A stretch of DNA of 64,000 nt, taken from Candidatus Aminicenantota bacterium (GTDB lineage Bacteria > Acidobacteriota > Aminicenantia > Aminicenantales > Aminicenantaceae). The position numbers were made by a program, and so were the translations under genes. The DNA is taken from assembly GCA_016927475.1 (NCBI GenBank), contig JAFGMO010000028.1, positions 1-64,000 of the forward strand, read 5' to 3'. Positions 18,860 to 26,968 of the stretch are shown in pieces; position 1 is the first letter of the stretch, and each line of letters starts with the position of its first letter. The notes beneath the pieces are model-generated. The model was not told where the DNA came from. It ran no database searches and saw only the letters and a list, made by a program, of their open reading frames with translations.

Positions 18860-19777
18860 CTATTTTTTTATCTCCTCCACGCTGTCCTGGTGGATATAGC
18901 CCGTCACGACAAATCCGTTTTCATCTTCGGGAAGTTCAACGGAATACCATTCTCCTTTTTTTCCAATAGATTTGAGCACGGCTCCAGGGGAGACTTCTGA
19001 TATGACCAAACTTTCCGGGTCGGGCTTCAAACGCACCACGGCATTGGCAACGCTTACCTTGATTTCCAACATTTCTTGTATGGGTTGTTCCTGTTCTTCA
19101 ACAACAGGCTGTTGCTCCTCAACTTGTTCTTGATAAATCTCCCGTTGGCGGGGCTGCTGAAAAAATTCCTCACGGGCCAGGTCATAATAAAAATTTTTCA
19201 GCATATTTTTTATGACCTTGAAGGGAACTTTCTGTGTGGAGCCTATCATGGGAATAAAGACGAGATGAAAGACCGTGGTCATATGGTCCTCATATTTATA
19301 AACCTGCAGTTCATTCCCCTGTTCATCATAAACTATCGATTCCAACCTGTATCTATCCTTAACCCAGGTGGGAATGATTCCAAATGTAATGCCCGAAATG
19401 ACTCCGGCGATAACAGCTCCCACATAATTGCCGTAGTTTGTGAAATCGAGCTGGATGATATAATCCATCTCCTGGCCACGTAACTTGTCGGTAGTAAATG
19501 TGCTGAATAATTGTGACTCTTCCGTGACTTCTCTCACCAATGATATTATTTTGTCTCTGACTTCGAAATTTTCTATAGGTTGTGAATGTTTCCCTTTAAG
19601 GTAGGTAAAAAATTTTACATCCAGATAGGCTGAAGGTTTGTTTTGTATGGCAGGATACTGTGAAGCCGAAATTTCAGGTAGTTTGTTGGCCGGAAAACTG
19701 GCGCATCCGCTGTTCATGAAAAGGGCTGCCGCCATCAAAAAAATAACCCCGGCGGCTAACACGGGTTTTGTTTTCAT
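18860..19777 (-). CDS. Lipoprotein with C-terminal bacterial SH3-like domain
   Basis: 305 residues with a lipoprotein signal (AAALFMNSGC, acylated Cys about 25) and an AAAGGAGG-type ribosome site. The middle part resembles outer-membrane-associated lipoproteins with a small hydrophobic hairpin (YVGAVIAGVISGITFGIIPTW), which may insert in the membrane. A Glu/Gln/Val-rich linker (EQVEEQQPVVEEQEQ) joins it to an SH3-like domain at about 245-302 (VRLKPDPESLVISEVSPG, GEWYSVELP). SH3 domains of this type often bind peptidoglycan stem peptides. I do not recognise the middle domain. It may anchor a complex at the cell wall. Confidence 0.72.
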   Translation of the reverse strand: MKTKPVLAAGVIFLMAAALFMNSGCASFPANKLPEISASQYPAIQNKPSAYLDVKFFTYLKGKHSQPIENFEVRDKIISLVREVTEESQLFSTFTTDKLRGQEMDYIIQLDFTNYGNYVGAVIAGVISGITFGIIPTWVKDRYRLESIVYDEQGNELQVYKYEDHMTTVFHLVFIPMIGSTQKVPFKVIKNMLKNFYYDLAREEFFQQPRQREIYQEQVEEQQPVVEEQEQPIQEMLEIKVSVANAVVRLKPDPESLVISEVSPGAVLKSIGKKGEWYSVELPEDENGFVVTGYIHQDSVEEIKK

Positions 19778-19939
19778 AATAACCTCCTTTAATCTGCAGA
19801 TTTACTCAGGGATTATAATCGCCATGTTTGGTTGACGGTATCACAGAAAAAACGGCCGTGTCAATTGTTAAGGTGTTTGAGGACTAAGAGAAAGCACCCA
19901 TGCTTTTTTGATCAATCCACCCCTTTGGCAAACATCCCC

Positions 19940-22297
19940 TTATTCATATCGAAGGGAGTCGGCCGGATTGGCCGTAGCAGCCTTGATGGTTTGATAACTG
20001 ACTGTAAACAAAGCGATGAGTAAGGCCAAAACCGCGGCCGACAAAAAAGACCAAACCGCGATGTTTATCCTGTAGGCATATCCTTGAAGCCACTTGTTCA
20101 TGGCATAAAAAGCAACGGGCCAGGCGATGATATTCGCCAGAATAATCCACTTTGTGAATTCTTTCGAAAGCAAAAGAAGAATATTCGGTACCGTAGCGCC
20201 AAGAACCTTACGAATTCCGATTTCTTTCGTTCGTTGCTCGGCCATAAATGAGGCCAAACCGAATAAGCCTAAACAAGATATGAAGACAGCCAGGACGGCG
20301 GAATACCGGAAGATCGTTCCTATCCGCTGCTCGGAGCGGTAAAGACTATCCAGGGCATCATCCATAAAACTGTAGGAAAAGGGATAGCCCGGGGCGAACG
20401 TATTCCAAACCTTTTCCATATATTCCAGAGATTGGGAGATGTTTTCCGATTTTAAGCAGGCGAATAAAGCCCAGCAGTTGCGGGGGGATAAGATAAGGAT
20501 CAAAGGATCGATATTTTGTTTTAAAGATCGAAAATGGTAGTTTTTGACCACACCGATAATCCTGGTCTTACCACCGACTCTTCCCAAATGTTTACCCAGA
20601 GGGGATTCCATGCCCATGACCTTGACGGCTTCCTCATTGACGATCAGGGCTTCGGTGGGGTCTGTTGAGTACTCCCGGGAGAAAGTTCTGCCTTCCAGAA
20701 TTTCTATGCCCATGGTTTTACAATAATCATAATCGACAAAAGCGGCCCGCATGAGGATCTCTTCATCCGGATTTTGTCCCTCCCATCGCCAGAGGCTGTT
20801 TGAAAAATTATAGCCGTAGGTGGGAATGGTTCCGCTTGACGTGACGTGGACAATATTCGGATTTTTCAGCAGTTCCTCTTTGACGGCGTCGAACTGCCGG
20901 CGCATGTTTCCACGTAAAATCCCATAAACCAGATGTTCTTTGTCGTAGCCCAGTTTATGGTTACGCATGAAGGAAAGCTGATTTGAAACGACCAGTGTGC
21001 AGACGATAAGAAGAATTGTTAGAGAGAACTGAAAAACAACGAGCACCCGGCGAAAACCGGAGCCTTTGCCTCCGGAATACAAGGTTCCCTTTAAAACTTG
21101 AACCGGTTGAAAACCGGATAAAAAAAGCGCGGGATAGATTCCCGCCAAAATCCCGGTGAATACGGCTATTGCCAACAAAAACAAAACGGTTTGCAGGCTG
21201 CCTTGTGACCACAGCGACAGTTCTTTGGCCGCAAGGTCGTTAAAAGCCGGAAGAAGCAAAAGAACAAGACCTATGGCGACAAGCAGGGCGACAAGTGCCA
21301 TGAAGATGGATTCCCCGAAAAACTGTCTGAGAAGATTTCCGCGAACGGCGCCGGCAACCTTTCGTATTCCGACCTCTCGGGCCCGGTTGGCGGAACGGGC
21401 CGTAGTCAGGTTCATAAAATTGATGCAGGCGATCAGCAGGATAAAAAAGGCGATAAGGGAAAATATGGTCACATAGGTTATGTCTCCATGGGCGTCATCG
21501 AACTCATAGTCCGAATAAAGATGGATACGTGTCAGGGGTTGAAGATTAAGCCTGGCGTCTTTTTCGAGGGTGGGTTTTTTAAAAAGGTATCCCGATATTT
21601 TTTTTACGACTTCCTGATAGGGCATCCCTTCCGGAATCTGAACATAGGTCCTGAATTGGCTGTTGCGCCAATTATCTACGGTGTAATTCAGCTCCCTTCC
21701 GAAAATAAAAGGGATCAGAAAATCGTAGCGAAAATGAGAATTTTGAGGGAATTTTTTGATGATTCCCGTCACTATAAAATCATACTGGTTATCCGCTTTA
21801 AGAGTTTGTCCGATGGGATCTCTGTCACCGAAATATTTTTCGGCCATCTCTTCGGTTAAAACAATGGAGAAGGGATCGGATAGCGCTGTTTGAGGATCGC
21901 CCTTAAACAGAGGAAATGTAAACATCTCAAAGATCGATCCGTCTGCCATGCCCAGGACTTCATCAAAACTTTTTTCTTCAAAAGTCAGACGGAATCTTCT
22001 TCCGGTGACCCGCATAAAATTAACGATTTCAGGGAAATCTGCTTTGAGCGAGGGGCCCAGAGGTCCCTGTGTTATGGCCCATGTCGTGCTGTGATCGGAA
22101 AAATTGATATCCTGAATGACACGGCAGATGGAATCGGCATTCTCATGGAATCTGTCGTAACTCAATTCATCCTGAACCCAGAGCAGGATGAGAATGCAGC
22201 AGGCCATTCCGACAGCCAGTCCGGCGATATTGATGAAGGAATACCCCTTATGTTTTTTAAAATTTCTCAAAGCCATTTTCAAGTAGTTTTTAATCAT
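19940..22297 (-). CDS. FtsX/MacB-type ABC transporter permease without adjacent ATPase
   Basis: 785 residues. The start at the ATG at 22297 has AAGGG eight bases upstream. A GTG at 22306 is the alternative. The architecture is a duplicated MacB-like permease: first helix near 20-40 (SFINIAGLAVGMACCILILLWV), a MacB-type periplasmic domain (about 45-265), three helices, a second helix plus periplasmic domain (about 425-660) and the last FtsX helices, ending NPADSLRYE. The motif EVGIRKVAGA and its second copy EIGIRKVLGA mark the two FtsX modules. No ATPase, adaptor or TolC gene is next to it, so it must pair with an ATPase encoded elsewhere. The family exports lipoproteins, peptides or toxic compounds by mechanotransmission. 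Confidence 0.85.
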   Translation of the reverse strand: MIKNYLKMALRNFKKHKGYSFINIAGLAVGMACCILILLWVQDELSYDRFHENADSICRVIQDINFSDHSTTWAITQGPLGPSLKADFPEIVNFMRVTGRRFRLTFEEKSFDEVLGMADGSIFEMFTFPLFKGDPQTALSDPFSIVLTEEMAEKYFGDRDPIGQTLKADNQYDFIVTGIIKKFPQNSHFRYDFLIPFIFGRELNYTVDNWRNSQFRTYVQIPEGMPYQEVVKKISGYLFKKPTLEKDARLNLQPLTRIHLYSDYEFDDAHGDITYVTIFSLIAFFILLIACINFMNLTTARSANRAREVGIRKVAGAVRGNLLRQFFGESIFMALVALLVAIGLVLLLLPAFNDLAAKELSLWSQGSLQTVLFLLAIAVFTGILAGIYPALFLSGFQPVQVLKGTLYSGGKGSGFRRVLVVFQFSLTILLIVCTLVVSNQLSFMRNHKLGYDKEHLVYGILRGNMRRQFDAVKEELLKNPNIVHVTSSGTIPTYGYNFSNSLWRWEGQNPDEEILMRAAFVDYDYCKTMGIEILEGRTFSREYSTDPTEALIVNEEAVKVMGMESPLGKHLGRVGGKTRIIGVVKNYHFRSLKQNIDPLILILSPRNCWALFACLKSENISQSLEYMEKVWNTFAPGYPFSYSFMDDALDSLYRSEQRIGTIFRYSAVLAVFISCLGLFGLASFMAEQRTKEIGIRKVLGATVPNILLLLSKEFTKWIILANIIAWPVAFYAMNKWLQGYAYRINIAVWSFLSAAVLALLIALFTVSYQTIKAATANPADSLRYE

Positions 22298-22356
22298 AGG
22301 TTTCACCCTTGATGTTGGCTCATCATTTTATTAAACGCAAAAAATGACGAAAACGA

Positions 22357-22806
22357 TTACCTTAGATTGAAGGTAATTTTCGAGCTTAACGTTCCATTGA
22401 TAAAAAGAACAGTTATATATTCTCCTGGAGGAGTTTTTTCGAGACTTACCCCTATCCTGTCGTAGGCGGTTACGGCTTCCAGATATCTGGTTCCATCGCT
22501 GACCGGAACCTCTCCCGTATCTCGGATTTCATTGCCCTGCGGTCCGTACCACTTCCATCGAAGGGATAATTTTTCCGAAACGTCCTTTAGTCGAACAAAA
22601 GCCAGAACAAATGTCTCTTCCGTGCTGAAAACATCATCCGTTCCTACGGGTTCGAGCAGACTTTCTATTTCCTTGACATCCCGGCAGAAAAGGAACGCAT
22701 CAACGTTTTTGTCAGGCCAATCAGGCGGAGCGATGCGGAAGGAAATACAACCGCTCAAGAAAACCGCCATGATGATGAACAGGAAACGCAATCTCAAATT
22801 TTTCAT
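22357..22806 (-). CDS. Small lipoprotein, last gene of envelope cassette
   Basis: 149 residues with a lipobox (IIMAVFLSGC, Cys about 20). The mature domain looks like a small beta-sandwich (LRWKWYGPQGNEIRDTGEVPV, GRYITVLFINGTL-like strands), similar in pattern to Ig-like ligand domains, but no family is recognised. Its ATG overlaps the stop of the barrel gene upstream (ATGA), so it is translationally coupled to it. It is probably an outer-membrane-anchored partner of that barrel. Confidence 0.68.
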   Translation of the reverse strand: MKNLRLRFLFIIMAVFLSGCISFRIAPPDWPDKNVDAFLFCRDVKEIESLLEPVGTDDVFSTEETFVLAFVRLKDVSEKLSLRWKWYGPQGNEIRDTGEVPVSDGTRYLEAVTAYDRIGVSLEKTPPGEYITVLFINGTLSSKITFNLR

Positions 22807-24638
22807 CGCGGCACCAGCTCAACCAGGAATTGTTTGGAAAGGCTTCGGTAAATGAAACGAAGCTGGAAACGGCCGGCTTCCCTGATGAGATAAACGTCGA
22901 TGTTATTGAGTTTGTTTAAAAGAAAGTCATAATTAACAAGGGTGTGAAATTTCCATTTTCTTATAAATTCCAGGGAAAGATTGAGATACGACTGGCGGAA
23001 TTGATTGTTTTTGGGATCATAGGAGACGGATGTCCAACCGCTCAGCCTGTCGAAAGGGTTGACTTTTAGAATGAGGCTCACGTCTTCCGACATCGTTCCC
23101 TCGATCAGCCAGCCCCGTGTTCTCCTTCGTGACTGGTAGCTGTAAAACCCTTCCAGTTGAAATCCTTTGAACAGGGACTGCTGGAAACGCGTTATAATTC
23201 CTCCTGAGGTAAAATTTCTTCCTTCTTTCTCCAAGAATTGCTCAAGTGAAAGGTTGACGTTCAGTTCCATTCCTTTCCAAAGATGAAATGCCTTGGTACC
23301 CAGGCTGAAACTTGTGTTGTTGCTGTATGCGTCCTCGCTTTCAACATCTTTTTTGAGCTTGTTGTAGATAAAATTGTTGGACAAAGAAGCCGTCAACAGC
23401 CCTCCGTAAAAGGTCACCGGATTCAAGCTCAAACGAAGCTGCGGCTGCGACAGCACCTGTTCACCGGCGAGGTCGATATTGAGACTGTAGGCCGTGCTCA
23501 GGTTGAACAGCTTGGAACCGTAAGAGAGGCCGCCGGTACCGGTAAAAAGCTTGGAATAACTTTCGCTTTGCCCGATCTTTATCCTGGCATAGGAGCCCGT
23601 CAGCACCAAGTTGACGTTTTTGAGAAGCTGGGCCGCATAGGATAATCCGGCCATAACCTGATTCTTGAGCTCAACCTTTCCGGAGACGGCAACTGTTCCA
23701 TATTTTCCTCCGTTTATCGAAGAAGAAAGACCGAACCAGGCCTCGCCATCAATATTGACGGGCTTATTGTAGGAAAAATTCAACTGGGTTTGGACCCGCT
23801 CCTTCCAGCTTTTATCGATCAGAAATCCGGCATTCCAGAGACTGCTGGAATTGTAGTTGCCGGTCAGGCTTAAACGCATATCGTCACGGAGGCTAAAGGT
23901 TGTCGACGACATCACCAGGAACTGCCTGTCAAGACCCGTATTATCCTTGAGAAGGGAACGTTCTTCATATCGGAGTTGCGTCGTGCTATTTAATTTTTGG
24001 CTTTTTTCATAACGGAACCCCGCCTTGGTCACTAAACCTTCGGACTTCGAAAACCAGATCTTGTCCAGGGTAAAACCGGCGATTCCAAGTTTGGGGCCTT
24101 CCGTCAGGGTGTGTTTTTTAAAACCGAGGGAACGAAGCCCTGCCATAAAAAGGGTGATATCGTATCCGATAAGGCTGAGGTCTGCCTTGAGGTCCATATG
24201 ACGTCCTGTGAAAGACACAAACGATTTTTTGATGTTCTCAACGGTTATCTTCTCCAGGTCTTTTCGCTTTGCCGTATAAATCCGGTCGCCCTTCCCTACA
24301 TTGTAGGAGATTATCGTTTGGTCATAAATAAAAACCGTTCCTGATTTTTCTTTCGGATCGAAGACGAGTTCATCGGCAGGAATTTTTCCTCCCTCCCATT
24401 CAACAACCACATCCCCGCCGGCATAATAGATATTTGACGAAATATTTATCTTGAGCGTTTTTGCCGTAATAAAATACCCAGGAATATCAATGGAGACCAT
24501 TTCACCGTATACCACGTTGAGATCATAACTGTAAGCCAGGAATTCCCCCTTTATCCGCACCAGGTATTTATCTTCGGCCTGCAGTATCAGAACCCCTACC
24601 GCACATATTCCTATCAACAACAAAAAAAGCTTGCGCAT
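22803..24638 (-). CDS. Outer-membrane beta-barrel with OstA/LptD-like N-terminal domain
   Basis: 611 residues from the ATG at 24638, which overlaps the stop of the preceding gene by one base. A signal peptide is present (LFLLLIGICAVGVLILQA). Residues about 25-130 resemble the OstA/LptA beta-jellyroll fold found at the N-terminus of LptD (ITAKTLKINISSNIYYAGGDVVVEW, IPADELVFDPKEKSGTV). The rest is alternating polar/aromatic strands typical of a 14-26 strand barrel (TTQLRYEERSLL, LSLTGNYNSSSLW, QTQLNFSYNKP). The C-terminal residue is Arg rather than the usual aromatic. True LptD has conserved cysteines that I do not see here, so this is an LptD-like relative, not confidently LptD. It sits in a four-gene cassette with two lipoproteins and a membrane protein. 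Confidence 0.7.
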   Translation of the reverse strand: MRKLFLLLIGICAVGVLILQAEDKYLVRIKGEFLAYSYDLNVVYGEMVSIDIPGYFITAKTLKINISSNIYYAGGDVVVEWEGGKIPADELVFDPKEKSGTVFIYDQTIISYNVGKGDRIYTAKRKDLEKITVENIKKSFVSFTGRHMDLKADLSLIGYDITLFMAGLRSLGFKKHTLTEGPKLGIAGFTLDKIWFSKSEGLVTKAGFRYEKSQKLNSTTQLRYEERSLLKDNTGLDRQFLVMSSTTFSLRDDMRLSLTGNYNSSSLWNAGFLIDKSWKERVQTQLNFSYNKPVNIDGEAWFGLSSSINGGKYGTVAVSGKVELKNQVMAGLSYAAQLLKNVNLVLTGSYARIKIGQSESYSKLFTGTGGLSYGSKLFNLSTAYSLNIDLAGEQVLSQPQLRLSLNPVTFYGGLLTASLSNNFIYNKLKKDVESEDAYSNNTSFSLGTKAFHLWKGMELNVNLSLEQFLEKEGRNFTSGGIITRFQQSLFKGFQLEGFYSYQSRRRTRGWLIEGTMSEDVSLILKVNPFDRLSGWTSVSYDPKNNQFRQSYLNLSLEFIRKWKFHTLVNYDFLLNKLNNIDVYLIREAGRFQLRFIYRSLSKQFLVELVPR

Positions 24639-25405
24639 CAATCCTCGAACTTCAATTGATATAATTTGAGTCCTCCGTCGACATTCCACAGGTAATAACC
24701 GTCGAAGGTCAATCCCCGCGGCGCCTGCCCCGGCGCCAGATAAGACTGGATCACATCACCGGCACTTGTCATGCGGTAGATAGTCAGGGTTGAAGAATCG
24801 GAAATCCAAAAATGTGTACCGTCAAAAGCCAGCCCGTCCACCCGGAAACCCGGATTTTCGAAAGATGTGAGAATCTCTCCCGTTTCAGGATTTACCTGAA
24901 TGACACTGTTGGTCAGCATATCGGCCAGCCATAGTGAATCTAAAGCATATTCGACTGCCGAAAAAAATCCTTTTTGCAAGTCCAGCACTTTCTGTATGTC
25001 TCCATTGAGGATGTTCAGGCGGTAAACAAGAGAACTTGTCTCACTGCAGACCCAGAGTTCCTGTCCGTCATAGGCGATTCCCGACGTACCCGGAAGGGGC
25101 GACGTCAACGCCCGGATCTGGACACCGCTGAGCCTGTCAAGGCTGTAGGCGATACCGTAGGCACCGTCCACATTCCAGAGCATGGCACCGTCCCAGGCCA
25201 GTCCCTGGGGATACGAAGCGGGAGTCAGAATGGTGTTTGTAACTTCAAAAAAAACATCTTCGGCGTTGGGATCAAAAGGATTATCGAAAACTCTGTCCCG
25301 GCATCCTTCAAAAAGCATACTAAAAACGATAAGAAAAACGCAGGGAAATATCTTTTTGACCCCCATGAAAAAAACGGATCGAAAACTCTTTTTCATCTCC
25401 TTCAC
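24638..25405 (-). CDS. Lipoprotein with beta-propeller (SMP/NHL-like) domain
   Basis: 255 residues. The lipobox is LFEGC, with the acylated Cys near 35, followed by NPFDPNAED, a motif frequent after the lipobox in such proteins. The mature part is a beta-propeller with repeated GLAWDG/GIAYDGQELWV/GLAFDGTHFWISD/GLTFDGYYLWNVDGG blades, like glutamine-cyclotransferase/SMP-30-like propellers. A GTG at 25405 is the given start, with an ATG at residue 4. Either start places the first 86 bases inside the preceding gene. The long overlap suggests a start nearer 25366 (MGVKK) could be true. Its stop overlaps the ATG of the barrel gene. Confidence 0.7.
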   Translation of the reverse strand: MKEMKKSFRSVFFMGVKKIFPCVFLIVFSMLFEGCRDRVFDNPFDPNAEDVFFEVTNTILTPASYPQGLAWDGAMLWNVDGAYGIAYSLDRLSGVQIRALTSPLPGTSGIAYDGQELWVCSETSSLVYRLNILNGDIQKVLDLQKGFFSAVEYALDSLWLADMLTNSVIQVNPETGEILTSFENPGFRVDGLAFDGTHFWISDSSTLTIYRMTSAGDVIQSYLAPGQAPRGLTFDGYYLWNVDGGLKLYQLKFED

Positions 25406-25832
25406 GGCTTTTCACAATAAGAAATATATCGACCAGGTTGAGAACCCAAATCCCGGCCGCAGCTAAAAGAAACTTGTTTCTCAGGGTATCGTGTTTCTCC
25501 GTTAGCTCCCTGAATCGGACGGCCTCTTCAAGCCCGGCCGCATTTTTATATTTTTCATAATAATAGTTTCCCTTGTGGTTTTGATTAAAAAATTTATAAA
25601 AACAGAAAATCTCGCTTCCCAAAAAAAACACACCCTCAAAGATTCTTTTTTCCGCCAACTGTCCCCAACCCGGAACAAGGAGTGATTTTTGAAGGGATGA
25701 TAATGATTTTTCCATGGATGGATCCGGCTTTTCTTCCCCTGCAGACGTCAAACAAAGTATCGTCAACAACAACGGCAGCAACAGGAAAAAATTAATTCGT
25801 CGAACGATTGGATTCCGGTCTATTCCGATCAT
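25320..25832 (-). CDS. DUF5683-like small membrane protein, first gene of envelope cassette
   Basis: 170 residues. An N-terminal hydrophobic segment (FFLLLPLLLTILCLTSA) is a signal or anchor. SLLVPGWGQLAEKRIFEG matches the VPGWGQ signature of the DUF5683 group, whose role is unknown. Two further hydrophobic helices are present (GVFFLGSEIFCFYKFF and FLLAAAGIWVLNLVDIFLIV). The gene leads the four-gene run 25832-22357, all overlapping. Upstream at about 25848 lies CCCTGATTATTCAGGG, a 6-bp hairpin that masks the weak AGGG ribosome site. Confidence 0.68.
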   Translation of the reverse strand: MIGIDRNPIVRRINFFLLLPLLLTILCLTSAGEEKPDPSMEKSLSSLQKSLLVPGWGQLAEKRIFEGVFFLGSEIFCFYKFFNQNHKGNYYYEKYKNAAGLEEAVRFRELTEKHDTLRNKFLLAAAGIWVLNLVDIFLIVKSREGDEKEFSIRFFHGGQKDISLRFSYRF

Positions 25833-25975
25833 GTTTGACCCTGATTATTCAGGGAGTATAACACAGCAAGTTGGGTTTGACGAGGCTGCCTTTCAACCAT
25901 GGATTTTTTCACTTTTTTCATTTTATGTCTTGCATTACGCATCCAAACGAATAGAATAATCCACAAGGAGGGAAC

Positions 25976-26863
25976 ATGGACCAAGCAAAAAAAACCAAAA
26001 CCAAACAACCCAAGGCACCGGCTCCATCCAAAAAAAAGGCCGGTTTTGACCATCTTTTCGGGGTAGACATCCTGGAAAAATTTGTCACGTTTTCCAAAGA
26101 TACGCTTTCCCCGAAGGTCCTTGATTTTTCCATCAAATGGCTCCTTAAAATCGGTCATTATGCCCTGATCGCCGCTGCGGCCCTTGGTTTTCTTTTCACC
26201 TTCATCTACGCCGTCCGGGTGAATTCTTTTTTCGCTTTTCTTTACGGGATCGCCTGGATTGTCCTTGTTTTTGTCATCCAGTATACGGCTCACCGTTTCT
26301 CTACAGCCGGGGAAAAATTGATCAATAACAATCCATCGTCTATGTCCTCAAAGGCATTCCTCGACTGTTTTGGTTTTCTGGCCGTTATTGGCGGCCTGAT
26401 CGTTCTCGTTGTCGGTATTCTCCAAACCATACGGGGTGCCGGATTCAACAACCTGTTCATGGGGATCGGTTTTTTTGTCCTTCTTGAATTTTTGGCACTC
26501 GTCGCTTTTCATCCTCAAACCGTAACGACCAATATCATCAAAGAAACGACGGCCGGGCAGGAAGCGATTGGTATTATTGTCTTTTTTCTAAAGGGACTGA
26601 TGAAGCTTGTTCCCATCGTTTTCGGAGTAGGAATCGCCGTAGGATTCGTCCTGCTCTTTATCGATTTTATTGGGATATTCGGCAACGAATTTAGAGTGGC
26701 CTCATCCTGGCTCAGCGGGCAAAACTCGGCCCGGACCATTCTGTATGTCGGCTTGATTCCTTTTCTGAGCTACCTTTTCTTCGTCCTCTCCTACCTCGCC
26801 GTTGATGTCATCCGTTCCATCCTGGCCACACCGATCAAGATTGAAGAGCTCAAGAAGAAATAA
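25976..26863 (+). CDS. Polytopic inner-membrane protein of unknown function
   Basis: 295 residues with an excellent ribosome site (AAGGAGGG) before ATG 25976. A cytoplasmic, Lys/Pro-rich N-terminus (KKTKTKQPKAPAPSKKKAG) precedes about six membrane helices: YALIAAAALGFLFTFIYAV, FAFLYGIAWIVLVFVIQY, AVIGGLIVLVVGIL, LFMGIGFFVLLEFLALVAF, LVPIVFGVGIAVGFVLLF and FLSYLFFVLSYLAVDVI. The lysine-rich tail may interact with acidic lipids or a partner. No family is recognised. It is divergent from the envelope cassette, with 143 bases between. CCTGC/GCAGG after its stop (from about 26870) forms a small hairpin. Confidence 0.8.
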   Translation: MDQAKKTKTKQPKAPAPSKKKAGFDHLFGVDILEKFVTFSKDTLSPKVLDFSIKWLLKIGHYALIAAAALGFLFTFIYAVRVNSFFAFLYGIAWIVLVFVIQYTAHRFSTAGEKLINNNPSSMSSKAFLDCFGFLAVIGGLIVLVVGILQTIRGAGFNNLFMGIGFFVLLEFLALVAFHPQTVTTNIIKETTAGQEAIGIIVFFLKGLMKLVPIVFGVGIAVGFVLLFIDFIGIFGNEFRVASSWLSGQNSARTILYVGLIPFLSYLFFVLSYLAVDVIRSILATPIKIEELKKK

Positions 26864-26968
26864 TTAGCCTGCTTTATCGCAGGAGATCCTGAACTCTCCG
26901 CCAGACGCGGCCCGGTGAAAATACCGTCTTTCGCGGTATCGGTTTGTTTTCCGTTATTGAGAGAAAAT

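Noticed and set aside
25829-26293. Minus-strand frame of 154 codons opposite the membrane protein gene
   Set aside because: The plus-strand gene has a strong ribosome site and obvious membrane helices. The opposite frame is a by-product.
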